Below, piece after piece: positions 1 to 9,487 of a stretch of DNA of 64,000 nucleotides. The stretch is from Klebsiella michiganensis (GTDB taxonomy: Bacteria; Pseudomonadota; Gammaproteobacteria; Enterobacterales; Enterobacteriaceae). Where the stretch lies: assembly GCA_000963575.1 (NCBI GenBank), contig CP011077.1, positions 4,092,001 through 4,156,000 of the forward strand, in the 5' to 3' direction. How positions within the stretch are numbered: position 1 is the first letter of the stretch; each line of letters starts with the position of its first letter. Below the pieces are notes generated by a model. That model was not told the DNA's origin and searched no databases. It saw only the letters and a program-made list of their open reading frames with translations. A program made the position numbers and the translations under genes.

Positions 1-1
1 G

Positions 2-229
2 ACAAAAAACTTAATAACTAAACGTGATGTAAGTACATTAAGACAGTTTTTTGATTACAAAGTTTTGTATCTTTTGCTTTATCTTCCTGTAAATATGCAA
101 GAAGAGGATAGAGTAAAGGGTACAGAAAATGCTCACAGTTATGTAGTATGGAACTCACTTGGTGTTAGTCCGAGTAGTAGAAATTCACCCAGACAAACAT
201 TAACAGCTATACAGCAATTATGTCTATGA
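2..229 (+). CDS. 3' end of an unidentified gene (C-terminal 75 residues)
   Basis: An open frame runs from the first bases of the window to a TGA at 227-229, giving 75 residues with no start inside the window. The segment has a hydrophobic stretch (VLYLLLYLPV) followed by a polar tail ending QQLCL. I do not recognise the family. It reads in the same direction as hsdM and lies 192 bp upstream of it, so it could be the last gene of a preceding operon. Because only the tail is visible, it could also be a chance frame. Confidence 0.4.
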   Translation, partial: TKNLITKRDVSTLRQFFDYKVLYLLLYLPVNMQEEDRVKGTENAHSYVVWNSLGVSPSSRNSPRQTLTAIQQLCL

Positions 230-421
230 CCGTGACTCCATTGAGGGCCAACGACTGACATCAACAACCCTGTTACAAAGCACTTACCCCATGAGTCATT
301 GCACTTGCTGAGCTGAACGAAAACACTAAAATCAGATAATAATTAATCGCTGTATAAGCTCGTAACAAGCGGAACTTTAAGGCAAAATAGGGCTACCATC
401 CTAATTCACGAAGTTACGCCA

Positions 422-1969
422 ATGGCAAGAAAACCTAAAGAAATCAAAACAGATCCGTTAGAAGTCATCCTGTGGAAAGCGGCAGACAAGCTGCGTAAAA
501 ACATTGATGCAGCCGAGTATAAGCATGTCGTGCTGGGCCTCATTTTCCTTAAGTATATTTCTGATTCTTTTGAATCTCATTATGAGTTGCTGAAGGCAGG
601 TGAAGGCGAGTTCGCAGGCGCTGACCCGGAAGATAAAGACGAGTACACCGCTTACAACATTTTCTTTGTCCCTGAGCTTGCACGCTGGAACTATCTAATA
701 TCTAAGGCCAAGCTACCTGAAATCGGTAAGCTGGTTGATGATGCTATGGAGCTTATCGAAGCGGGTAACCCACAGCTAAAAGGTGTGCTGCCGAAAGTCT
801 ACGCTCGCCAGAACCTCGACGCCACCGTGCTGGGTGAACTGATAGATTTGATTGGCAACATTGCACTGGGAGATGCCAAAGCGCGTTCTGCTGATGTATT
901 AGGCCACGTATTCGAATACTTCCTTGGTGAATTTGCACTGGCAGAAGGTAAACAGGGCGGTCAGTTCTATACGCCAAAATCCATCGTAAGCCTGCTGGTT
1001 AACATGCTGGAACCCTATAAAGGCCGAGTCTTTGACCCCTGCTGTGGTTCTGGTGGTATGTTCGTTCAGTCAGAAAAATTTGTAGAAGCACATCAGGGAA
1101 ATATTGACGATATTTCGATCTATGGGCAGGAGTCCAACCAGACCACCTGGCGTCTGGCAAAAATGAACCTGGCAATTCGTGGGATTAATTCTGAACACGT
1201 TCGCTGGAATAATGAAGGTTCATTTCTTAACGATGCTCACAAAGATTTGAAATCTGATTTTATCATAGCTAACCCACCGTTTAACGTTTCCGACTGGTCT
1301 GGTGAGCAGCTTCGTGGTGATGCCCGCTGGCAATATGGCATTCCACCTGCTGGCAACGCTAACTTTGCCTGGATGCAACACTTCCTGTATCACCTGTCGC
1401 CAAAAGGTCAGGCTGGCGTTGTGCTGGCAAAAGGGGCTTTAACCTCTAAAAGTTCGGGTGAAGGTGATATTCGTGCAGCACTGGTCAAAGATGCCAATGT
1501 GATTGATTGTATCGTTAACTTACCCGCAAAACTGTTCCTGAATACCCAGATCCCAGCGGCCTTATGGTTTATGCGCCGAGATCGTGAAAACAGCAGTCAT
1601 TATCGTGATCGCAGTAAAGAAATTCTGTTTATTGATGCCCGTAATCTTGGTCATTTAATCAACCGCCGTAGCAAAGTGCTTTCTGACGAAGATATCAAAA
1701 CTATTGCTGACACCTACCATAACTGGCGTAACAAAGGTGGCGACTACGAAGATGTGGCTGGTTTCTGTGCATCTGTCGATATCAATGAAGTCGCTAAACT
1801 TGATTATGTGCTGACGCCTGGCCGTTATGTTGGCCTTGCTGACGAAGAAGACGATTTTGACTTTAAAGAACGTTTTACGGCTCTTAAAGCGGAGTTTGAA
1901 GCACAATTGGAAGAAGAAGCGCATCTGAATAAGTCTATCGCTGAGAGTCTGGCGAAGGTGGTTTTATGA
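422..1969 (+). CDS. hsdM: Type I restriction-modification system, DNA methyltransferase subunit HsdM
   Basis: HsdM is the adenine-N6 methyltransferase subunit that, with HsdS, protects host DNA and is needed for restriction by HsdR. The 515 residues show the family layout: an N-terminal helical domain, the GQFYTP lead-in at about 180-185, the AdoMet-binding motif I FDPCCGSGG at 204-212 and the catalytic motif IV NPPF at 284-287. Length is usual for HsdM. The ATG at 422 has only a weak ribosome site but no better in-frame start is apparent. Its stop overlaps the hsdS start by 4 nt (ATGA), so expression is probably coupled. The three genes form an intact set with no frameshift seen. Confidence 0.96.
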   Translation: MARKPKEIKTDPLEVILWKAADKLRKNIDAAEYKHVVLGLIFLKYISDSFESHYELLKAGEGEFAGADPEDKDEYTAYNIFFVPELARWNYLISKAKLPEIGKLVDDAMELIEAGNPQLKGVLPKVYARQNLDATVLGELIDLIGNIALGDAKARSADVLGHVFEYFLGEFALAEGKQGGQFYTPKSIVSLLVNMLEPYKGRVFDPCCGSGGMFVQSEKFVEAHQGNIDDISIYGQESNQTTWRLAKMNLAIRGINSEHVRWNNEGSFLNDAHKDLKSDFIIANPPFNVSDWSGEQLRGDARWQYGIPPAGNANFAWMQHFLYHLSPKGQAGVVLAKGALTSKSSGEGDIRAALVKDANVIDCIVNLPAKLFLNTQIPAALWFMRRDRENSSHYRDRSKEILFIDARNLGHLINRRSKVLSDEDIKTIADTYHNWRNKGGDYEDVAGFCASVDINEVAKLDYVLTPGRYVGLADEEDDFDFKERFTALKAEFEAQLEEEAHLNKSIAESLAKVVL

Positions 1970-3087
1970 GTCAGTGGATAAAAACTAAACTTGGTGAGAT
2001 TGTCATTCTTAATTATGGTAAAGCATTAAAGGCACAGGATAGGAATGCTGGCTCTATACCTGTATATAGTTCAGGTGGATTAACTGGTTGGCATAACAAA
2101 GCATTAATAAACGAACAAGGAATTATTATTGGTCGTAAAGGAACTGTTGGGAAAGCGTACTTAACTTATGGACCATTTTGGTGTATTGATACTGCTTATT
2201 ATATTTTACCTAACCCTTCGAAATATGATTTTGTTTTTTTATTCTATTTGTTGAAAACATTAGGGCTGGAAGAACTGAACGAAGATAGCGCTGTTCCTGG
2301 ACTAAACAGGGATACCGCTTATAGTCAAGAGATCCTATTACCTTCACTGCCAGAGCAAAAAGCCATCGCCTCTGTGCTGTCCTCTCTTGATGACAAAATA
2401 GACTTGCTTCATCGCCAGAATAAAACTCTGGAATCCATGGCCGAAACCCTGTTTAGGCAGTGGTTTATTTTAGATAGTACTGGTGTATCAGTTAGTATAG
2501 ATCAGATAATTGACTTTAATCCAAAGCGAACTTTAATTAAAAGCCAAGACGCTACTTATTTGGACATGGCTGGACTGAGCACTGTTATTTTTCGTGCAAA
2601 TGGATATTACAGACGTCCATTTTCTTCAGGAACTAAATTTACTAAACGAGATACCTTGCTAGCCAGAATTACCCCATGTTTAGAAAATGGGAAAGCGGCC
2701 TATATTGATTTTTTAGACGACAATGAAACTGGATGGGGTTCTACCGAATTCATAGTTATGCGTCCTAAAAAAGAAATCCATCCTTTTATCTCATATATCA
2801 TGTGCCGAAACCCGGACTTCAAAGAATATGCAGAAAGCTGTATGGAAGGTTCAACTGGCAGACAACGAGTTAACTTGGATCATCTTAAGAAGTTCAATGT
2901 TAATCTGCCAACAGAAGCTTCGCTACGTATAATTAATGAGCTATTAGATTCATTTGAAAGTAAACTTATTAACAACTCAAAACAAATTGATAGCTTAGAA
3001 AAACTCCGCGATACCTTACTTCCCAAACTGATGAGCGGTGAAGTACGGGTTCAGTATGCAGAAGAAGCAATCGCATCAGTAGCATAA
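1966..3087 (+). CDS. hsdS: Type I restriction-modification system, specificity subunit HsdS
   Basis: HsdS recognises the bipartite DNA target and holds two HsdM copies. The 373-residue protein has the expected two target-recognition domains (about 1-125 and 170-330), each followed by a conserved helical spacer: LPSLPEQKAI at 125-134 leading into a coiled coil to about 165, and a C-terminal helix containing LEKLRDTLLPKLMSGEV. TRD1 has the GRKGTVG element at about 57-63 typical of these domains. The codon usage of the TRD portions is more AT-rich than hsdM and hsdR, as is common for HsdS recognition domains exchanged by recombination. The recognition sequence cannot be deduced here. Confidence 0.95.
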   Translation: MSQWIKTKLGEIVILNYGKALKAQDRNAGSIPVYSSGGLTGWHNKALINEQGIIIGRKGTVGKAYLTYGPFWCIDTAYYILPNPSKYDFVFLFYLLKTLGLEELNEDSAVPGLNRDTAYSQEILLPSLPEQKAIASVLSSLDDKIDLLHRQNKTLESMAETLFRQWFILDSTGVSVSIDQIIDFNPKRTLIKSQDATYLDMAGLSTVIFRANGYYRRPFSSGTKFTKRDTLLARITPCLENGKAAYIDFLDDNETGWGSTEFIVMRPKKEIHPFISYIMCRNPDFKEYAESCMEGSTGRQRVNLDHLKKFNVNLPTEASLRIINELLDSFESKLINNSKQIDSLEKLRDTLLPKLMSGEVRVQYAEEAIASVA

Positions 3088-3145
3088 AATAATTATGCGG
3101 GTGTACAGCCCGCTCTCTGGTTAAGCGGCAATAAGGACAGTACGC

Positions 3146-6100
3146 ATGGCAAAGATGACCGAATCCGATATTGAAGTAATGGTAATTGAGCACCTGCAAG
3201 GGCTGGGCTATGAGTATGTTTACGGCCCGGACATTGAACCCAGTGGCATCAATCCGTTACGTAGCTATCAGCAGGTTATCCTTGAAGATAAGGTGCGTAT
3301 TGCTCTACAACGCCTGAATCCGCACCTTAGTGAACAGAAGTGTGAGGAAGCCCTGAAACAGGTGATGCAGATCAGCACACCTGATCTAATGGCAAACAAT
3401 CTGGCCTTTCATCGCCTGTTGACCGAAGGGATCAATATCGAAGTCAGTAAGGATGGTAATACACAAGGAGAGCTGGCCTGCCTGATCGACTTTAACGATC
3501 CCACTAATAATGAATTTCTGGTCATTAATCAGCTCACCATCAAAGAAGGCAATCATACCCGCCGACCTGATCTTATTTTATTCATCAACGGCCTGCCATT
3601 AGTCGTTATCGAACTTAAAAATGCCGCTGACGAAAATGCTACGGTAACAGGTGCCTATAATCAGATTAAAACCTATCAGAACCAAATCCCCGTTCTGTTT
3701 AACTACAATGCTTTTAATGTGATATCTGACGGGCTGGAAGCCAAAGCGGGGACGGTTTCTGCCGATTTCAGTCGTTATATGACATGGAAAACCGCTAATG
3801 GTAAAACACAAGCTACCAGTACCCAACCACAGCTCGAAGTTTTATTACAGGGATTGCTTAATCCTGTAACGCTGTTGGATGTGATCCGCCACTTTATCGT
3901 GTTTGAAGCCAGCAAACATGAAGACAGCAAAGGGATTATCAGTATCCGTACCGTTAAAAAAATGGCTGCTTATCACCAGTACTACGCGGTTAATGCAGCA
4001 GTACTTTCCACTATTCGTGCCTCAGGTGTAAATGCAGATTCCCCCTCTGCCGAAGTAGCACTGCGCCAGCAGGGACGTAACAGTAAAGTTCTTGTTAATG
4101 CGCAAAAAACCGGAGATCGTAAAGCGGGGGTCGTGTGGCATACCCAGGGTTCCGGTAAATCGCTTTCGATGGTGTTTTATACCGGGAAGATTGTACTGGC
4201 GCTGAATAATCCAACAGTGGTAGTGATCACTGACCGTAACGATTTGGATGATCAGCTATTCGGTACGTTTTCTTCTGCCACTCAGCTACTTCGTCAGACA
4301 CCAAAACAGGCCGACAACCGGGAAGAACTCAAAGAATATTTGCGCGTAGCCTCTGGTGGTGTGGTGTTTACCACTATTCAAAAATTCCAGCCTAATGATG
4401 GCAGCAATATCTATGAGTTGTTGTCAGACAGAACCAATATTGTCGTTATCGCTGATGAAGCCCACCGTTCACAATACGGTTTCAGCGCCAAAGAAGTTGA
4501 CGTGAAAGACAGTGAAGGCAACGTTACAGGTAAGCGCACTGTTTATGGCTTTGCCAAATATATGCGTGATGCCTTACCTAATGCGACCTATCTCGGCTTT
4601 ACCGGAACCCCCATAGAAAAAACGGACGTCAACACGCCTGCTGTTTTTGGTAACTATGTTGATATCTACGATATCTCGCAGGCCGTTGAAGATGGTGCAA
4701 CAGTTCGTATCTTTTATGAAAGCCGTCTTGCCAAAATTGCCATCAGTGATGAAGGTCGTCAGCTTATTGAAGACTTTGATGATGAGTTTAACGAGGACGA
4801 ACTGACGCTCACGCAAAAAGAACGTTCTAAATGGGCCAGAATCGAAGGTTTGATTGGCAGTTCAAAACGTATTAAAGCGATTGCGGCGGATATGGTTCTG
4901 CACTTTGAGCAGCGCTTAAAATCCAATGCCGATCATGGTAAGGGCATGATTGTTACCATGTCCCGCCGTATTGCTGCTGAACTATATAAAGAAATCATAG
5001 CCTTAAAACCTGAATGGCACAGCGATGATTTAAATGACGGTATAATAAAAGTCGTCATGACCTCTTCTGCTGCTGACGGGCCAGAAATTGCCAAACACCA
5101 CACCACAAAAAAAGAACGTCAGGTTCTGGCTAACCGTATGAAGGATGACGACGACAAGCTGAAACTGGTGATAGTGCGTGATATGTGGTTAACCGGCTTC
5201 GACGCTCCCAGCATGCATACGCTGTATATCGACAAACCAATGAAAGGCCACAACCTTATGCAGGCAATTGCCCGTGTGAACCGTGTGTATAAAGATAAGA
5301 TAGGCGGTCTGGTTGTTGACTATCTGGGCATTGCCTCTGATTTAAAAGAAGCCCTCTCCTTTTACTCTGATGCAGGTGGACGTGGAGATCCTGCTGAGGT
5401 TCAGGAAGAAGCCGTAACGCTCATGCAGGAAAAGCTGGAAATCCTGGAAGGCATGATGCATGGATACGATTACAAAGCTTACTTTGCCGCAACTACCTCA
5501 CAACGCCTGACAATTATTCTTGAATCAGAAAACCATATTTTAGGGCTGGATAACGGTAAAGGTAAAATGCGTTTCCTGGCTGCGGTTGCAGCCTTGTCGC
5601 AGGCATTTGCATTGGCGACACCGCACGATAAAGCAATGGAAGCGGCACCCGAAGTAGCATTCTTCCAGGCAGTAAAAGCCAGACTGAATAAATTTACTGA
5701 AAACTCAGACGGATCAGAAGAAGAACACAATGACAGTCTGGAAGTTCGGGTAAAACAGACTATCGATCAGGCTCTGGTTACCGATAAAGTTGTTGATATT
5801 TTTGACGCTGCTGGGATACAAAAGCCTGATATTTCCGTTCTTTCTGAAGAATTCCTTCAGGAAATGAAGGATTACCAACACAGAAATATTGCTTTGGAAA
5901 CGCTTAAAAAACTGCTTTCTGACGAGATCAAGGTTCGCTCGAATCAAAGTATCACCCAAGGCAAAAAACTGATTGATATGCTGACCTCTGCAATCAATGG
6001 CTACCAGAACAAGGTACTGACCGCAGCGGAGGTAATTGATGAGCTAATCAAGCTTGCCAAGACTATCCAGGAATCTGACAGCCTTGCCAGCCAGTTAAAC

Positions 6101-6385
6101 CTCAGCGCTTATGAATATGCCTTCTATTCTGCTGTTGCAGATAACGACAGTGCTCGCGAGTTAATGGAAAAGGAAAAACTACGAGAACTGGCAGTCGTAC
6201 TTACAGAGGCTATCCGCAACAATGTCAGTCTTGACTGGACAGTGAAAGAAGCAGCAAGAGCAAAAATTCGCGTGGTGGTAAAACGTCTGCTCAAAAAATA
6301 TGGTTATCCACCCGATATGTCCTTGCTCGCCACAGAGACCATTTTGAAGCAGGCTGAACTTTTAGCTGGAGAATTAGGAAAATGA
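3146..6385 (+). CDS. hsdR: Type I restriction-modification system, restriction/translocase subunit HsdR
   Basis: HsdR is the ATP-driven translocase and endonuclease of the complex. Of 1079 residues, 141-158 hold the PD...ExK nuclease motif (PDLILFINGLPLVVIELKN), 334-341 the Walker A QGSGKSLS, 437-440 the DEAH box, and a GFTGTP helicase motif follows; the C-terminal 300 residues are helical. Start at ATG 3146 with AAGGAC upstream. It is separated from hsdS by 58 bp that include a small hairpin (GCGGG 3097-3101 with CCCGC 3109-3113), so hsdR might be expressed at a different level from hsdMS. All motifs are intact, so the system is probably functional. Confidence 0.95.
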   Translation: MAKMTESDIEVMVIEHLQGLGYEYVYGPDIEPSGINPLRSYQQVILEDKVRIALQRLNPHLSEQKCEEALKQVMQISTPDLMANNLAFHRLLTEGINIEVSKDGNTQGELACLIDFNDPTNNEFLVINQLTIKEGNHTRRPDLILFINGLPLVVIELKNAADENATVTGAYNQIKTYQNQIPVLFNYNAFNVISDGLEAKAGTVSADFSRYMTWKTANGKTQATSTQPQLEVLLQGLLNPVTLLDVIRHFIVFEASKHEDSKGIISIRTVKKMAAYHQYYAVNAAVLSTIRASGVNADSPSAEVALRQQGRNSKVLVNAQKTGDRKAGVVWHTQGSGKSLSMVFYTGKIVLALNNPTVVVITDRNDLDDQLFGTFSSATQLLRQTPKQADNREELKEYLRVASGGVVFTTIQKFQPNDGSNIYELLSDRTNIVVIADEAHRSQYGFSAKEVDVKDSEGNVTGKRTVYGFAKYMRDALPNATYLGFTGTPIEKTDVNTPAVFGNYVDIYDISQAVEDGATVRIFYESRLAKIAISDEGRQLIEDFDDEFNEDELTLTQKERSKWARIEGLIGSSKRIKAIAADMVLHFEQRLKSNADHGKGMIVTMSRRIAAELYKEIIALKPEWHSDDLNDGIIKVVMTSSAADGPEIAKHHTTKKERQVLANRMKDDDDKLKLVIVRDMWLTGFDAPSMHTLYIDKPMKGHNLMQAIARVNRVYKDKIGGLVVDYLGIASDLKEALSFYSDAGGRGDPAEVQEEAVTLMQEKLEILEGMMHGYDYKAYFAATTSQRLTIILESENHILGLDNGKGKMRFLAAVAALSQAFALATPHDKAMEAAPEVAFFQAVKARLNKFTENSDGSEEEHNDSLEVRVKQTIDQALVTDKVVDIFDAAGIQKPDISVLSEEFLQEMKDYQHRNIALETLKKLLSDEIKVRSNQSITQGKKLIDMLTSAINGYQNKVLTAAEVIDELIKLAKTIQESDSLASQLNLSAYEYAFYSAVADNDSARELMEKEKLRELAVVLTEAIRNNVSLDWTVKEAARAKIRVVVKRLLKKYGYPPDMSLLATETILKQAELLAGELGK

Positions 6386-6437
6386 TTCCCCTAAATTTTT
6401 AACATACAAACTATTTTAAGTTATACAGGAGAAGCTA

Positions 6438-7031
6438 ATGGATAGCAGGCCATATCTTAAAACAGTACTATATATACTATCACTATGGCTTCTATTTTTA
6501 TCATTATTAATTATGTCCTACGATAAGGTTTTGATAAAAAATGTGTGGGACTATATTTTTACTGAAAACTTTACTTTCTCAATCTCGTCATTGAAAGTGA
6601 GAAATATCGTTTTCATAGTTAGTTTGATTTTCATCTTTATTGGTGCAATTATTTTAATAGTCCTTGCAAATAGCTTTGGTTCGGGTTGGTCTGTTGCATG
6701 CACTGTCTCGGATATCAGCAATGAAAACCATAAACATTTAGAGTTTTTAACCACTTATATAATGCCCTTAGTTTTCACTGATGTCGATAGTAAGAGAACT
6801 GTATTAAATTTAGGATTGATGATATTTTTAATCGGCGCAATATACGTAAAGACAAACCGGTTTTATTCTAACCCATCACTTGCAATACTCGGATTCAGAA
6901 TATACAAAGCTAATGTCCATGACCGTGGAGTGAAAAAATGCACAGTAATCTGCCGCAGTGTTCTAAAGAGCACAGATAATATAAAGTATATAAAAATCGA
7001 CAATGAAACTTATTTGGCTAAAATAGTGTAG
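6438..7031 (+). CDS. kwaA: Kiwa anti-phage defence, membrane subunit KwaA
   Basis: A 197-residue protein with about four membrane segments (approximately 9-27, 57-77, 102-114, 121-137) and a basic cytoplasmic C-terminus rich in KYIKI-type strands. It is followed 10 bp later by a DUF4868 gene; a small multi-pass protein plus a DUF4868 protein is the defining composition of the two-gene Kiwa defence system. In characterised Kiwa, KwaA sits in the inner membrane and is thought to sense early phage infection, acting with KwaB. A strong ribosome site (AGGAGA) precedes ATG 6438. It lies 52 bp after hsdR in the same direction, next to another defence system, which fits. The assignment rests on gene pairing and topology more than on specific residues. 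Confidence 0.75.
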   Translation: MDSRPYLKTVLYILSLWLLFLSLLIMSYDKVLIKNVWDYIFTENFTFSISSLKVRNIVFIVSLIFIFIGAIILIVLANSFGSGWSVACTVSDISNENHKHLEFLTTYIMPLVFTDVDSKRTVLNLGLMIFLIGAIYVKTNRFYSNPSLAILGFRIYKANVHDRGVKKCTVICRSVLKSTDNIKYIKIDNETYLAKIV

Positions 7032-7041
7032 AGGTCATGAC

Positions 7042-8013
7042 ATGTTCACTAACATTGAAAATATTTCAAAATCGAAACGCATCTCTGGCGAAGCTTTTTT
7101 TGTCACTGATATTCAAGGTACGATAGATATATTTAAGGTTAACCTTGAACCTGATGCTGAAAAAGATCTGACCACTTCATTTTCTAAAAGCTTAATCAAT
7201 AATATTATTGAACCTAACAGAGGTAAAGTGGCCGTTCCACTTGTATCCACTTTATTAGAAAGAGATAAACAAGTTTTCGAATATGATCACTTAGCAATTA
7301 ATCATCTCCCAATTGAATTTACTAAAATGAACAACGTGCTAAATTTCGGTGTCAATGGGAATGCAACACAGTTTGATTTTGCAACACAAAGCCTGACATC
7401 GGTAAAAGCCGTAATTTACCACCTTTGTGATGGTAATGGAAACAGCGTAGTCATTTACCAACATAAATATCCTGTTTCTCTACATAAGAAAACAAAAAAG
7501 TCTTTCTTGAGTCTAAATGGCAGAACCTTAGATAAGATCACTCATGACAGTATTGATATAAATGACACGATTGACTTCTTCTTTTTTCAGAATAAGTACT
7601 ATGCGCTAAACATTAAACTTCTTGAAAGAATGTATGGATTAGAAAGTGTAATAGATAATCTTGCAAATAACTCAACGCCATTAATAATAAACCTTGGAAT
7701 TGTTAATACACAAGGTATGCCAGTGCCACTAGATATTTTCAAGGACATGTATAAAGACAGAGCATTTATGCGTAGACTTGCTATGGTTTCAAAAGGGAAT
7801 TTAGTAAAAACGGGAGTTTCAGTCCCTCAAATACAACAAGTTATGCAAAAATTCCCTGTATTTCAACGGAATATTGATCTAACAGGAGGATTAATAAACC
7901 TTAATACTAAAGATCAAAAGAGATACTTTATTCGGCTTCTAAATAATGAAGCATCTTTTGCAGCACTTGATAACTCGCCCTTCCTGGCTGTTGAAAAAGA
8001 CTCCGCTGCTTAA
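7042..8013 (+). CDS. kwaB: Kiwa anti-phage defence, DUF4868 protein KwaB
   Basis: A 323-residue soluble protein with the general pattern of DUF4868/KwaB: an N-terminal mixed region, a central block (about residues 110-185) alternating hydrophobic strands with 'VIYQHKYPVSL', an FFFFQNKYYALN strand segment near 180, and a C-terminal helical part ending with KDQKRYFIRLLNN. KwaB is the cytoplasmic DNA-associated partner of KwaA in known Kiwa systems. Start at ATG 7042 with GAGGT upstream; it is 10 bp from kwaA, so one operon. Typical KwaB proteins are a little over 300 residues, which matches. A terminator-like hairpin follows at 8023-8057. Confidence 0.78.
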   Translation: MFTNIENISKSKRISGEAFFVTDIQGTIDIFKVNLEPDAEKDLTTSFSKSLINNIIEPNRGKVAVPLVSTLLERDKQVFEYDHLAINHLPIEFTKMNNVLNFGVNGNATQFDFATQSLTSVKAVIYHLCDGNGNSVVIYQHKYPVSLHKKTKKSFLSLNGRTLDKITHDSIDINDTIDFFFFQNKYYALNIKLLERMYGLESVIDNLANNSTPLIINLGIVNTQGMPVPLDIFKDMYKDRAFMRRLAMVSKGNLVKTGVSVPQIQQVMQKFPVFQRNIDLTGGLINLNTKDQKRYFIRLLNNEASFAALDNSPFLAVEKDSAA

Positions 8014-8022
8014 ATTTTAAAT

Positions 8023-8057
8023 GAGCATCCTCAAGCCGAATAACTTAAAGGATGCTC
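8023..8057 (+). terminator. Hairpin after kwaB
   Basis: Perfect 9-bp inverted repeat (GAGCATCCT at 8023-8031 with AGGATGCTC at 8049-8057, 17-nt loop) followed by the T-rich TTCAAATTTTAAT. It starts 10 bp after the kwaB stop and probably ends the hsd/kwa transcript. Confidence 0.6.
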
Positions 8058-8152
8058 TTCAAATTTTAATAAGAATTATCAACAGCAAAAAACCTCATAA
8101 AAAACACTACTCATTTAATTTCCAAAATTAAGAAGAACATTAATAACCACCA

Positions 8153-8344
8153 TTATATTACATGATCTTTTCCATATCCTATAGCATTACTCTCTATAGT
8201 ATTAATATCTGCGCCTCTAATTATCTCCTTTATACAGATTAGCTCCAATATGGATAAATATTCTTGTGAAAATGGTTGATCCACATCACATAGGATAACC
8301 TTAACGTCCCTATGTTCCATTAAGTTAAGAATAACCTCAAGCAA
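8153..8344 (-). pseudogene. Short ankyrin-like fragment or small unknown ORF
   Basis: A 63-codon frame beginning with TTG on the minus strand in the otherwise empty 429-bp gap between kwaB and the first ankyrin gene. Its C-terminal part reads EIIRGADINTIES, which matches the helix-plus-hairpin signature of ankyrin repeats (compare NAGSDINTLDS in the 314-residue protein at 10241). The rest does not form recognisable repeats. I read it as a possible decayed remnant of a third ankyrin gene in opposite orientation. It may also be a genuine small gene or chance. The remainder of 8058-8442 shows no other coding signal, only AT-rich DNA with the ribosome site for the next gene. Confidence 0.3.
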
Positions 8345-8442
8345 ACCAAATCAGATACCCCCTAATAAAACAAAAGTAAATTTGAATACCGTAAAATCTG
8401 GTGTCATTAATATCTTGAAAACAACAAAAAAGGAGATAAATA

Positions 8443-9429
8443 ATGATATCAAGAGAAAATAATAAAAATAACCTATTCCGTGTAAAGTCTAAAAATGGTG
8501 TCCTTCGTTGCCTTAAGGCTGGCATGGATATAAATATGTGCAATAGTAAAGGTCAAACTGCTCTTTTTACCTGTAATGTACCTGAAGCTATACAGGCAAT
8601 GATTGACGCTGACATTGACATTCACCACTTGGATAATGACGGTAATAATGCATTATTCTATGCTCAAAATGTTGAAACAGTGGAACTTCTTGTCAGCAAT
8701 GGTATTAATGTTAACCACCGGAATAAGTCAGGTACCCTTGCGATTCAACATATTGATGTTTCACCAGGGTTAGTAAAATATCTTATCAAAGCTGGACTAG
8801 ATATCCATACCAAAGATAGCTATGGCAACTCCTTTCTTTTCATTCCATTTGAAGGATATGTATACGATGCACTCATTGAGGCTGGTTGCGACATTAATCA
8901 TAAAAATTTAAGCGGGCAGACAGCATTCGATTACTGGCAGTCAGAAAACCACAGCATAGCTGGTAAATATACTCACTGGGAATCTAAAAACGATAACTAC
9001 ATTCGTTTTCTTATCCGTAATATTCATCTTAAAGACAGTTCAAAAATTGTATTCACGAACATTACATTTAAATCAATTGAGCTGTTGTCGTTACTTATAA
9101 AGCAAAAAAATGAATTTGAGATAAGTGATAAGTGCATTATCACACCAACAAATGCCGACGTTAAAAAATTAATTTTACAACTAAAGAAACTGACAGACAT
9201 TAGTCATGTTTGGTTTTACATAAACAGTACATATCTACTGACTCACTATGCAGGAAGACTGCTAATTAAATGGTTAATATGTTATGATATAAAAGTTGAT
9301 ATAGAATCACTAAAAGAACGCTACTTCTATGAAGAAATCCTCCAGGAAAAATCACAGAGAGAGCAAAAGGTTTTACGAACAACGATTCAACCAGTTACCT
9401 GTAAAGCAATTACAAAAAAAAGATTATGA
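8443..9429 (+). CDS. Ankyrin-repeat protein with conserved C-terminal domain (paralogue 1)
   Basis: 328 residues; good ribosome site (AGGAG) 10 bp before ATG 8443. Residues about 18-165 form five divergent ankyrin repeats, recognisable by periodic elements such as AGMDINMCNSKGQTALF, ADIDIHHLDNDGNNALF and AGCDINHKNLSGQTAF. Residues about 185-320 form a separate domain without ankyrin signature (motifs LKDSS, ISDKC, LKKLTDIS, IKW-x-I-x-x-DIK). The protein ends in the basic tail KKRL. The same order, with clear similarity over the whole length, is found in the gene at 10241, so the two are paralogues. No signal peptide or membrane segment. Ankyrin repeats bind other proteins; the actual role is unknown. 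It stands alone between two hairpins, so it is probably a single-gene transcript. Confidence 0.85.
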   Translation: MISRENNKNNLFRVKSKNGVLRCLKAGMDINMCNSKGQTALFTCNVPEAIQAMIDADIDIHHLDNDGNNALFYAQNVETVELLVSNGINVNHRNKSGTLAIQHIDVSPGLVKYLIKAGLDIHTKDSYGNSFLFIPFEGYVYDALIEAGCDINHKNLSGQTAFDYWQSENHSIAGKYTHWESKNDNYIRFLIRNIHLKDSSKIVFTNITFKSIELLSLLIKQKNEFEISDKCIITPTNADVKKLILQLKKLTDISHVWFYINSTYLLTHYAGRLLIKWLICYDIKVDIESLKERYFYEEILQEKSQREQKVLRTTIQPVTCKAITKKRL

Positions 9430-9452
9430 ATTGAATCTGCCTGAACACTCTC

Positions 9453-9487
9453 CCCTTGGCTTTAACCTTTAGTTAGATAGCCAAGGG
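9453..9487 (+). terminator. Hairpin after ankyrin gene 1
   Basis: Perfect 9-bp stem (CCCTTGGCT 9453-9461 with AGCCAAGGG 9479-9487) with a 17-nt loop, 23 bp after the stop. No T-run follows, so it may be a weak or Rho-assisted terminator, or simply a stabilising 3' structure. Confidence 0.45.

Noticed and set aside
1966..3087. Frameshift or truncation in hsdS
   Set aside because: Both recognition domains and both helical spacers are present in one continuous frame.
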